From contig JAEYRT010000293.1 of assembly GCA_023435325.1 (NCBI GenBank), positions 1-7,130 on the forward strand: DNA of 7,130 nucleotides, given 5' to 3'. Made by a program: the position numbers and the translations under genes. Below the pieces are notes generated by a model. It worked only from the letters and a program-made list of their open reading frames with translations, was not told the origin of the DNA and made no database searches. Source of the stretch: Pseudomonadota bacterium. Its GTDB lineage: Bacteria > Pseudomonadota > Gammaproteobacteria > Burkholderiales > Burkholderiaceae_C. Shown here in pieces: positions 1-5,892 of this stretch. Each line of letters starts with the position of its first letter. Position 1 is the first letter of the stretch.

Positions 1-167
1 CCCATCCCAAGGTGGAGTGGTTGGCGGACCCCAGCGTGCCTGCGGGCGGCTGCCTGGTGGAAAGCCAGGGGGCACAGATTGATGGCAGTCTGGCGCGTCG
101 CTGGCAGCGCGCTGTGGCAGCGCTGGGTCTGGTTTCCACCTGGTACGAAGGTGCTGCCCATGCCTGA
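1..167 (+). CDS. fliH: FliH, flagellar export ATPase regulator (C-terminal fragment)
   Basis: This is the 3' end of fliH; the gene begins before the window. The reading frame starts with the complete codon at position 3 and gives 54 residues up to a TGA at 165-167. FliH is the cytoplasmic stator-like regulator that binds FliI and FliN and holds the ATPase at the export gate. The visible end carries the usual FliH terminal pattern: a D-P-S-V segment, then G-G-C, a short acidic stretch, then S-L-A-R-R-W, comparable to the DP...GGC...D.S...RW end of enteric FliH. It overlaps the next gene by 8 bases, with the fliI ATG inside its last codons. The identification rests on this motif and on the position directly before fliI; the N-terminal domains cannot be seen. 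Confidence 0.9.
   Translation, partial: HPKVEWLADPSVPAGGCLVESQGAQIDGSLARRWQRAVAALGLVSTWYEGAAHA
147..151 (+). promoter_or_regulatory. Ribosome binding site choosing the fliI start
   Basis: A GAAGG purine run lies 8 bases before the ATG at 160, inside the fliH coding sequence. It supports starting fliI at 160 rather than at the in-frame ATG at 79, which would overlap fliH by 89 bases and add 27 residues that do not resemble a FliI N-terminus. Confidence 0.65.
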
Positions 168-1578
168 TGCAGTGACACCCGTAAACGACAGCCTGGAGCA
201 GATCAAGGACATGCTGCGCGTGGGGCGTGAGCGCGCGAACCAGCCTCTGCCTTTGCACAGCCATGGCACGTTGACGCGTCTGACCGGGCTGGTGCTGGAA
301 GCCAGCGGCCTGCGCGTGCCCGTGGGCTCGCAATGCCATCTGCAAATGCCTGGCGCCGAGCCGGTGCTGGCTGAGGTGGTGGGTTTTGCGGGTGATAAGG
401 CGTTTCTGATGCCTGCAGGCGATATCCAGGGCCTGTCGTGCGGCGCCACCGTGACACCGGCCGAGCCTTTTGTCGCGCCGCTGCGTTTGGGGGATACCAC
501 GGCACCGTCCCTGGCCACAGGTGTGTTGCGCCTGCCCATGGGTGACGGTCTGCTGGGCCGTGTAGTGGATTCACAGGGCATTCCGCTGGACCACGCGGGT
601 GAACTGACCCAGGTGGTGGCCGAACCACTGGACCGCGAGCCGATCAACGCCATGGAGCGCGCACCGGTGCGTGAAAGTCTGGACACGGGTGTGCGTGCCA
701 TCAACAGCCTGCTCACCGTGGGCCGTGGCCAGCGACTGGGTCTGTTTGCGGGCTCAGGCGTGGGTAAATCCGTGCTGCTGGGCATGATGGCGCGCTACAC
801 CAAGGCCGACGTCATTGTGGTGGGCCTGATTGGTGAACGTGGCCGCGAAGTCAAGGAGTTTGTCGAAGACATTCTGGGGGCGCAGGACCGTTCCCGCGCC
901 GTGGTGGTGGCAGCACCTGCCGATGCACCACCGCTGCTGCGCATGCAGGGCGCGACCTATGCCACCGCGATTGCCGAGCATTTCCGCGACAAGGGCAAGC
1001 ATGTGCTGCTGCTCATGGATTCGCTGACCCGCTATGCGCAGGCACAGCGCGAGATTGCGCTGGCCATTGGCGAACCTCCCGCCACCAAAGGTTATCCACC
1101 ATCGTGCTTTGCCAAGCTGCCTGCGCTGGTGGAGCGCAGTGGCAATGGTTTGCATGGTGTGGGCTCGATCACGGCCTTCTACACCGTGCTCTCGGAAGGG
1201 GACGACCAGCAAGACCCGATTGCCGATGCTTCACGTGCCATTTTGGATGGCCACTATGTGCTCTCGCGTGCGCTGGCCGAGCAGGGCCACTATCCCGCAA
1301 TTGATATTGAACAGTCTGCTTCGCGTGTCATGCACAACGTGGTCACGCGCGAGCATTTCGAATTAGCTAGACGGTTTAGAGCCGTCTATTCGCGCTATCA
1401 AAAAAGTAGGGATTTGATACAAGTAGGCGCTTATGTCAGTGGCTCCGATCCACAGGTGGATGAGGCAATTCGCCTGCAGCCTGCAATGGCAGGTTTTCTG
1501 CAGCAGACCATGTTTGAGTCTGCGTCCATGGATCAGAGCCTGACAGAGATGGCGGCCGTATTGGGTCAGCCAGGTTGA
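160..1578 (+). CDS. fliI: FliI, flagellar type III export ATPase
   Basis: FliI is the hexameric ATPase of the flagellar export apparatus, related to F1 beta/alpha subunits. It acts in the cytoplasm with FliH and FliJ to unload chaperoned substrates at the gate. The 472-residue product has the usual family length. Visible motifs are a Walker A loop AGSGVGKS (197-204), the GERGRE segment (225-230) whose Glu226 is the expected catalytic residue, the Walker B strand HVLLLMD ending at Asp287, and a full match to the ATP synthase alpha/beta signature, PAIDIEQSAS (379-388). The start at 160 is chosen from a GAAGG 8 bases upstream and the short overlap with fliH. An in-frame ATG at 79 is rejected. 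Oddity: codons 401-427 are strikingly AT-rich and rare (see findings), although the protein there aligns with enteric FliI without gaps. Confidence 0.97.
   Translation: MPDAVTPVNDSLEQIKDMLRVGRERANQPLPLHSHGTLTRLTGLVLEASGLRVPVGSQCHLQMPGAEPVLAEVVGFAGDKAFLMPAGDIQGLSCGATVTPAEPFVAPLRLGDTTAPSLATGVLRLPMGDGLLGRVVDSQGIPLDHAGELTQVVAEPLDREPINAMERAPVRESLDTGVRAINSLLTVGRGQRLGLFAGSGVGKSVLLGMMARYTKADVIVVGLIGERGREVKEFVEDILGAQDRSRAVVVAAPADAPPLLRMQGATYATAIAEHFRDKGKHVLLLMDSLTRYAQAQREIALAIGEPPATKGYPPSCFAKLPALVERSGNGLHGVGSITAFYTVLSEGDDQQDPIADASRAILDGHYVLSRALAEQGHYPAIDIEQSASRVMHNVVTREHFELARRFRAVYSRYQKSRDLIQVGAYVSGSDPQVDEAIRLQPAMAGFLQQTMFESASMDQSLTEMAAVLGQPG
1360..1440 (+). other. AT-rich rare-codon patch with two inverted repeats inside fliI
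   Basis: By hand count this 81-base stretch is 42% G+C, and only 9 of 27 codons end in G or C, against a strong G/C third-position preference around it. It uses TTA, AGA (twice), AGG, ATA and two GTA/AGT-type codons that are scarce elsewhere in the window. It holds a perfect 7-base inverted repeat TAGACGG/CCGTCTA with a 7-base loop (1368-1388). A second 7-base inverted repeat TATCAAA/TTTGATA has a 10-base loop (1396-1419). A direct repeat AAGTAGG occurs at 1404-1410 and 1421-1427. No T tract follows, so it is not an ordinary terminator. Its function is unknown. Confidence 0.6.
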
Positions 1579-1597
1579 GAGAACTTGAGGGGTTTAG

Positions 1598-2062
1598 ATG
1601 TCTTCGCTCAATGCTTTGATGATCGCGATTGAAATGGCGGTACGCAAACGGGATGAGGCGCGCCATGCACTGCGTGAGCGTCAGCGCGCCCACGATGCCG
1701 CCCAATCCCAGATGGAGCAGCTCGAGAGCTATGCCCTGGAAATGCAGCAGCGCTGGGGAGCTACGGAAGGCGCGGCCATGAAGCCGGAGGTGATGTTCCA
1801 CCATCGCCAATTCATGCAACGGCTGCAGCATGCCATTGACTTGCAAACCAAAGTCATGGCGGATCAGGCCATTCGCCTGGAAGCCGCACAGAAAGCGCTG
1901 ATGGCCGCCGAACTGCGTCTGAACAGCCTGAACAAGGTGGTGGAAACGCGCCGACGCGATATGGCGCTGGCCCAGATGCGCCGCGAACAAAAGCAAACGG
2001 ACGAGCGCGCAGCGCTGCAATTTATCGGTCGTACCTTTGGGATGCAATTCCAGGAAGCGTAA
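1598..2062 (+). CDS. fliJ: FliJ, export ATPase stalk / chaperone-escort protein
   Basis: FliJ is a small antiparallel coiled-coil protein that inserts into the centre of the FliI hexamer, much like the gamma subunit of F1. It links the ATPase to FlhA and helps recycle export chaperones. The 154-residue product is close to the usual size (about 147). It is almost wholly charged or polar heptad-like helix rich in Arg, Gln, Glu and Ala, with no membrane segment. A helical break lies near residues 52-63, and an aromatic or Phe-containing Q-F-M-Q-R-L segment follows in the second helix, as is common in FliJ. A GAGGGG run 5 bases before the ATG supports the start. The gene lies 19 bases after fliI and 3 bases before fliK. 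Sequence conservation in this family is weak, so position contributes much to the call. Confidence 0.92.
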   Translation: MSSLNALMIAIEMAVRKRDEARHALRERQRAHDAAQSQMEQLESYALEMQQRWGATEGAAMKPEVMFHHRQFMQRLQHAIDLQTKVMADQAIRLEAAQKALMAAELRLNSLNKVVETRRRDMALAQMRREQKQTDERAALQFIGRTFGMQFQEA

Positions 2063-2065
2063 ATC

Positions 2066-3370
2066 ATGGATATCCAGCAAGCCATTGCCCCCGCAGCGGT
2101 GAAACCGCAGGCATCGGACAAGACAGACAAAGCCGACAAGGCAGACAAGACACAGGACAGCAAGGACAGCAAGCTCCAGGCTGCGGATTTTTCGCAGCTG
2201 TTGCAAGGCCTGCAGACCGTGGAGGCAATGCCCGACGCATCGCTTGTCGAAGCGCCAGCGTTGCCAGTGCCGGATGGGGCGCTGGGTGCCGAATTGCCGT
2301 TGCAAATGCCGGTGCTGGAAAAACCGCTGCTGGACAGCGCAACAGCAGATATCGAAGCAGGTACAAGCGTGGTATGGGATACAGAGAGCCTGATCGGCCA
2401 GACCCGCAACATGGACGCCGTGGACATGGATGCTGCCTTGCAAAACGGCAGCTTCCTGCTGACGCAGCAAAATGCCGCCGGTGCTGGGCTGCGCAGTGAG
2501 GGTGCGCGTCCGCAGGTGGCGGTGGGCGAGCAGGTCAGCACCGTGGCTGCCGGCGTGCAGACACTGGCAGCCAGTTTGCTGGGCAAGGAGTCGCTCGCAG
2601 CCCCGGTGGCCGCGGCGACCACGGTTTTGTCCCAGGCCAGCGAGCTGGCCCAGTCCGTGGCACAGGCCGTTTCGGAAGCTGTGGGAACGGCAGCGGAAGA
2701 CGTCAAGGAGGGCCGTGTGGCCTTGCAAGGCGCCTGGAAGCTGGACGATGCGTCCATGCAGCTCAACCCTGCCATGCAGCGCCTGGCAGGGCAGGTGGAG
2801 CAGTGGGCCGCGGCAGTGGCTGGCCTGCAGCCCCGGGCGCAGGAGCGCGCAGATGGCAGCAAGACGGCGCCTGCGGGTATCCAGTGGCTGTCTACCGGCC
2901 ATGGCAGTGGTACGCAATTGATGGAAAACGCCGTGCAGGAAGCCCAGCAGGCGCAGGATGCCGCGCTGGAATCCCAGCCCGAGGCGCCTGTGGAGGACAT
3001 GCGCTTCTGGCTGCAGGGTCGGCAGCAACGTGCCGAGGTGCTGATGGACAAGGATGGCCAGCCCGTACGCGTGCAAATCACGCTGCGCGGCAATGAAGCC
3101 CATGTGAGCTTCAGGGCTGACCAGGCGCAAACCCGCGACATGCTGGATGCCAGCCTGCAGCAGCTGCGTGACATGCTGCAACAGCAAGGCGTGGAGCTGG
3201 CGGGTGTGTCCGTCGAGGCGGATGCGCAAGGTGGTGCCCAGCAGCAGGCGCAGCACCCGCGCATGCCATGGGACACCGCAGTTGTGCAGCATGCGCAGGT
3301 GGCTGTCCCCGTGGAGGGGGCTGCGGCGCAGCGCCCCGTGGCCGCGCAAGGTCTGAGCCTGTATGCCTGA
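2066..3370 (+). CDS. fliK: FliK, flagellar hook-length control protein
   Basis: FliK is a secreted molecular ruler. Its N-terminal part measures the growing hook, and its C-terminal domain then acts on FlhB to switch export from rod/hook to filament substrates. The product has 434 residues. The N-terminus carries a Lys/Asp-rich repeat (18-36), followed by a long Ala/Gln/Val-rich, low-complexity region typical of FliK rulers. The conserved hook-length domain lies at about 311-384, with the pattern V-R-V-Q-I-T-L, then a G-N-E-A-H-V-S-F-R strand, then a helix with L-x-x-L-R-D-M-L and G-V-E-L. The tail (385-434) is Gln/Ala-rich. AGGAAG lies 8 bases before the ATG, and only 3 bases separate it from the fliJ stop. 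The family is highly divergent outside the C-terminal domain. Confidence 0.93.
   Translation: MDIQQAIAPAAVKPQASDKTDKADKADKTQDSKDSKLQAADFSQLLQGLQTVEAMPDASLVEAPALPVPDGALGAELPLQMPVLEKPLLDSATADIEAGTSVVWDTESLIGQTRNMDAVDMDAALQNGSFLLTQQNAAGAGLRSEGARPQVAVGEQVSTVAAGVQTLAASLLGKESLAAPVAAATTVLSQASELAQSVAQAVSEAVGTAAEDVKEGRVALQGAWKLDDASMQLNPAMQRLAGQVEQWAAAVAGLQPRAQERADGSKTAPAGIQWLSTGHGSGTQLMENAVQEAQQAQDAALESQPEAPVEDMRFWLQGRQQRAEVLMDKDGQPVRVQITLRGNEAHVSFRADQAQTRDMLDASLQQLRDMLQQQGVELAGVSVEADAQGGAQQQAQHPRMPWDTAVVQHAQVAVPVEGAAAQRPVAAQGLSLYA
2117..2173 (+). repeat. Short in-frame Asp-Lys repeat tract in fliK
   Basis: The DNA repeats units close to GACAAGRCM, coding a run of Asp-Lys-Thr/Ala tripeptides (residues 18-29), followed by Asp-Ser-Lys units (31-36). 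The copies are imperfect at the DNA level. It is a low-complexity tract within the ruler region and could expand or contract in whole codons. Confidence 0.7.
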
Positions 3371-3417
3371 AGACGTCCAGACGATTTGTTTACCGGATGT
3401 TTAAGGCTTTTATTCTG

Positions 3418-3450
3418 GCTATGATTTGCGGCTTTTTAGAAAATAATAGC
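3418..3450. repeat. Imperfect 10-base inverted repeat upstream of fliL
   Basis: GCTATGATTT (3418-3427) and AAATAATAGC (3441-3450) are inverted copies matching at 9 of 10 positions around a 13-base spacer. The arms overlap the best -10-like hexamer of the gap. It could be a regulator site, an RNA stem or the remnant of a dispersed AT-rich repeat. The orientation (GCTAT outside, AAAT inside) is the reverse of a classic FlhDC box, in which AAATAGCG and CGCTATTT face the central spacer. Confidence 0.45.
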
Positions 3451-3476
3451 TTTTAGCGTGTCGTTGAACGCACGTT

Positions 3477-3519
3477 GACCGGTGACAAATCCGGTCCCCC
3501 AAGTTTGCTGAAACAAACT
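3477..3519 (+). repeat. Two short hairpins just before the fliL ribosome site
   Basis: GACCGG/CCGGTC (3477-3482 and 3491-3496) is a perfect 6-base inverted repeat with an 8-base loop. AGTTTG/CAAACT (3502-3507 and 3514-3519) is a second perfect 6-base one with a 6-base loop. The second ends 7 bases before the AAGGAA of fliL, so the pair could shape the leader mRNA. Stems this short can arise by chance. Confidence 0.35.
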
Positions 3520-3526
3520 GTCTTTC

Positions 3527-3532
3527 AAGGAA
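3527..3532 (+). promoter_or_regulatory. Ribosome binding site supporting the GTG start of fliL
   Basis: AAGGAA lies 6 bases before the GTG at 3539. No in-frame ATG follows until residue 63, far beyond the membrane segment, so this site decides the non-ATG start. Confidence 0.75.
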
Positions 3533-3538
3533 TACCAC

Positions 3539-4072
3539 GTGGCCGCATCCCATACTGCCGCAGCTCCGGCACCTGCCAAGAGCAAGAAATTGATCGTTAT
3601 CGGCGCGATTGTCGCTTTGCTGGTGGTGGTGGCTGCAGCGGCGCTGCTTTTTCTGTCCAACAAATCCGTGGACCCGTACGGCGTAGAAGCTCCGGCCAAA
3701 AAGGCGGTGCTGGTGCCCACATTCATGCCACTGGAAAACATGGTGGTGAATCTGGCGGATCCAGGTGGTGACCGCTTTGCCCAGGTTGGCATCACGCTGG
3801 AGCTGCAGGACGAACCCACCGCTGACCTGGTCAAGCAATACATGCCGAGCATTCGCAACGGCATTTTGATGCTGCTCTCCCAGCGCACGGCAGATGAGCT
3901 GCTGCTGCGCGAAGGCAAGGAAAAGCTGGCTGCCGACATCTTGCGTGAAGTCATGCGCCCCTTGCCTGCCAGTGTCTCCCAGCGTGTCCAGATGGATGAT
4001 GAAGAGGAAGAGCGCCCACGCCGTCGCAATCCTGTGCGCCGCGTGCTGTTCTCCAGCTTCATCATTCAGTAA
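3539..4072 (+). CDS. fliL: FliL, flagellar basal-body/stator-associated membrane protein
   Basis: FliL is a single-pass inner-membrane protein that forms a periplasmic ring around the MotAB stator and affects torque and swarming. The 177-residue product has a short cytoplasmic N-terminus ending in K-S-K-K, one strong membrane helix (about 18-39, Ile/Val/Ala/Leu-rich) and a periplasmic domain. The domain includes the typical segment P-L-E-N-M-V-V-N-L (64-72) and the conserved terminal strand V-L-F-S-S-F-I-I-Q (169-177). It starts with GTG, supported by AAGGAA 6 bases upstream. A charged stretch of acidic then basic residues (153-163) sits just before the terminal strand. The gene follows the AT-rich gap and is probably the first gene of its unit; fliM begins 21 bases later. 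Confidence 0.95.
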   Translation: MAASHTAAAPAPAKSKKLIVIGAIVALLVVVAAAALLFLSNKSVDPYGVEAPAKKAVLVPTFMPLENMVVNLADPGGDRFAQVGITLELQDEPTADLVKQYMPSIRNGILMLLSQRTADELLLREGKEKLAADILREVMRPLPASVSQRVQMDDEEEERPRRRNPVRRVLFSSFIIQ

Positions 4073-4093
4073 GCAGCACAAGGAGTCATCGGC

Positions 4094-5098
4094 ATGAGTG
4101 ATTCTTTCCTGTCGCAAGAGGAAGTAGATGCCCTTCTGGAAGGGGTGACGGGCGAGCGCCAGAAATCTGACACCGATGAGGTGGACGAGAGTTCGGTACG
4201 CAATTACGACATTTCCAGCCAGGAACGTATTGTCCGCGGGCGTATGCCCACCATGGAAATTGTGAACGAGCGTTTTGCCCGCAATTTCCGTATTGGTCTG
4301 TTCAACTTTGTGCGCCGCAGCCCTGAAGTGTCTGTGGGCACGGTGAGTGTGCAGCGCTACAGCGCTTTCTTGCGTCGCCTGGCGGTGCCCACCAACTTCA
4401 ACATCGTGGCCATCCGCCCCTTGCGTGGCAATGGTTTGATCGTGTGCGAGCCTTCGCTGGTGTTCGGCATCATCGATACGCTGTACGGTGGTGCAGGCCG
4501 CCTGCAAACACGTATCGAAGGGCGCGACTTCTCGGCCACTGAGCAGCGCGTGATCAATCGCTTGGTCGATGTGATCAGCGAGGAATACAAAAAAGCCTGG
4601 CACGGTATTTATCCGCTGGAGCTGGCCTACCAGCGCTCGGAAATGCAGCCGCAGTTCGCCAACATCGCAACACCCAGCGAAATCGTGGTCTCCACGGCCT
4701 TCCAGCTGGAGATTGGCGATGTCTCGGGCTCCATCCATATCTGCATGCCCTATGCGACCATGGAGCCCATCCGCGACATTCTGTATTCGTCTACCCAAGG
4801 CGACTCGATGGAAGTGGACCGTCGCTGGGTCAAGGTGCTCACGCGTGAAATCCAGTCTGCGGAAGTGACCCTGGTGGCCGAGCTGGCACGTGCCGATGCA
4901 ACGGTGGAGCAGCTGCTGGCCATGAAGCCGGGCGACTTCATCGAGCTGGAGCGCCAGCACCGCATCAAAGCCTCGATTGGTGGTGTACCGATCTTTGAGT
5001 GCCAGTACGGCACGCACAACAACAAATATGCTGTCCGCATCGAGCAATGCCTGCGTGGCGTCGATGGGACTTGGACCGGAGAGAAGAATGGAAACTGA
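4094..5098 (+). CDS. fliM: FliM, flagellar motor switch protein
   Basis: FliM is the middle part of the C-ring. It binds FliG above and FliN below and takes up CheY-P to reverse rotation. The 334-residue product matches the family length. The extreme N-terminus carries the CheY-P-binding peptide LSQEEVDALL (6-15), followed by an acidic linker (to about 35). The central CheC-like domain contains the GGAG motif (132-135) that contacts FliG. The C-terminal SpoA domain (about 250-320) is of the kind that pairs with FliN. The CheY peptide implies a chemotaxis system elsewhere in the genome. AAGGAG lies 8 bases before the ATG. The 3' end overlaps fliN by 11 bases. Confidence 0.98.
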   Translation: MSDSFLSQEEVDALLEGVTGERQKSDTDEVDESSVRNYDISSQERIVRGRMPTMEIVNERFARNFRIGLFNFVRRSPEVSVGTVSVQRYSAFLRRLAVPTNFNIVAIRPLRGNGLIVCEPSLVFGIIDTLYGGAGRLQTRIEGRDFSATEQRVINRLVDVISEEYKKAWHGIYPLELAYQRSEMQPQFANIATPSEIVVSTAFQLEIGDVSGSIHICMPYATMEPIRDILYSSTQGDSMEVDRRWVKVLTREIQSAEVTLVAELARADATVEQLLAMKPGDFIELERQHRIKASIGGVPIFECQYGTHNNKYAVRIEQCLRGVDGTWTGEKNGN

Positions 5099-5537
5099 CC
5101 CAAACAACAACGGTGGTATCCCCGGGGACGATCCCTTCTCGGATTGGGCTGAAGCGCTTGAAGAGCAAAAACAGACCGATGACGTGCAGGCGGCGCTGGA
5201 TGCCGAGCAAGGTGGCCCCCTGACCGGCAACCCGGCCTACAACACCGGCGCCACTGGCACGGAAGTGCCCGTGAACGACATCAACATGGTGCTGGACATC
5301 CCGGTGCAGCTCTCGGTGGAGCTGGGCCGTACCAAGGTGCCTATCAAATACATTCTGCAGCTGGCCCAGGGCTCGGTGGTGGAGCTGGACGCATTGGCCG
5401 GCGAACCCATGGACGTGCTCGTGAACGGCTATCTGATCGCCCAGGGCGAAGTGGTGGTGGTGAACGACAAGTTCGGTATCCGCCTGACTGACGTGGTCAC
5501 GCCTTCCGAGCGCCTGCGTCGCGTCAGCCGTGGATAA
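5088..5537 (+). CDS. fliN: FliN, flagellar motor switch / C-ring protein
   Basis: FliN forms the lower rim of the C-ring, completes the switch with FliM and offers a docking site for FliH. The 149-residue product has an acidic, Gly/Asn-rich N-terminal extension (1-65) and a SpoA domain (about 66-141). The domain shows the conserved run V-L-D-I-P-V-Q-L, then G-S-V-V-E-L-D, then N-G-x-L-I-A-Q-G-E-V-V-V-V-N-D-K-F-G-I-R. The start at 5088 lies inside the last codons of fliM, with GGAG 6 bases upstream at 5078-5081. Upstream in-frame extension is possible only inside fliM and gives non-FliN sequence, so it is rejected. The overlap suggests coupled translation with fliM. Confidence 0.97.
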   Translation: METDPNNNGGIPGDDPFSDWAEALEEQKQTDDVQAALDAEQGGPLTGNPAYNTGATGTEVPVNDINMVLDIPVQLSVELGRTKVPIKYILQLAQGSVVELDALAGEPMDVLVNGYLIAQGEVVVVNDKFGIRLTDVVTPSERLRRVSRG

Positions 5538-5892
5538 CGCCAGTTTCACTTCCTCGCTGCTGGTGCTGCTGATCATGGTCGGTGCACTGGCTGCACTGCC
5601 CTGGCTGCTCAAACGCTGGCAGCAGCGTCAGCAGGCTGCCCATGCGCTGCATGGTGTGAGCACGCAGGTGCTGGCATCCGTTGTGGTGGGGCCCAACCAG
5701 CGTGTGGTCACGGTGGAAGTAGGGCAGGGCGAAGAAAAAACCCGTCTGGTACTGGGCGTGACGGCACAAAGCATCCAGTGCCTGCATGTGCTGGGCAAAC
5801 CCGCGCATGCCCAGCCCGTACCTGAGCAGTTTGCGAACTTTGGCGCCACCATGGCGCAGGTGCAGAACGCCGAACACAATCCGCAATCATGA
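5530..5892 (+). CDS. fliO: FliO, export-gate assembly protein
   Basis: FliO is a small membrane protein that helps the FliP ring assemble or stay stable; it is not part of the finished gate. The 120-residue product has one N-terminal membrane helix (about 9-27) followed by a basic patch (K28-R29, R33). A small cytoplasmic domain with the family pattern V-V-V-G, V-V-T-V-E-V-G and L-V-L-G-V-T, then L-H-V-L, follows. It begins with GTG, overlapping the fliN stop by 8 bases, and no clear Shine-Dalgarno is visible. Translation probably depends on ribosomes leaving fliN. An internal ATG at 5575 would cut into the membrane helix and is unlikely. The start is therefore less sure than the identity. 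It overlaps fliP by 4 bases (ATGA). Confidence 0.9.
   Translation: MDNASFTSSLLVLLIMVGALAALPWLLKRWQQRQQAAHALHGVSTQVLASVVVGPNQRVVTVEVGQGEEKTRLVLGVTAQSIQCLHVLGKPAHAQPVPEQFANFGATMAQVQNAEHNPQS

Larger units (their letters stand above)
3371..3538 (+). promoter_or_regulatory. AT-rich fliK-fliL gap, probable promoter or leader of fliLMNOPQR
   Basis: This is the only sizeable non-coding stretch in the window. Positions 3381-3460 are 35% G+C by hand count, far below the flanking genes. The best -10-like hexamer I see is TATGAT at 3420-3425, but no convincing -35 lies 16-18 bases before it. TTGTTT (3386-3391) is 17 bases before TTTATT (3409-3414), a weak pair. In enteric bacteria fliL begins a separate FlhDC-dependent operon, so a promoter here is expected from gene order. 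The exact site is not shown by the sequence. No Rho-independent terminator for the fliK side is visible. Confidence 0.4.

Noticed and set aside
79..159. Upstream ATG extension of FliI by 27 residues
   Set aside because: The extension lies wholly inside the conserved fliH frame and its residues do not look like a FliI N-terminus. GAAGG before the ATG at 160 gives a better start.
1436..3349. Long open frame on the - strand (637 codons) across fliI end, fliJ and fliK
   Set aside because: It is antisense to clear flagellar genes, rich in His, Leu, Arg and Cys in the way of shadow frames in GC-rich DNA, with no domain recognised. The conserved products lie on the + strand.
3402..3425. Possible sigma-28 promoter (TAAGGCTT ... 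GCTATGAT)
   Set aside because: The spacer is about 8 bases instead of about 11, and both boxes are imperfect.
3416..3430. Sigma-54-like TGGC...TTGC pair upstream of fliL
   Set aside because: The GG and GC pairs are separated by 9 bases, while sigma-54 promoters require 10. A one-base shift is normally not tolerated.
3419..5230. Long open frame on the - strand (603 codons) across fliL, fliM and fliN
   Set aside because: It is a codon-bias shadow: it runs antisense to strongly conserved genes and crosses two gene junctions with no recognisable domain.
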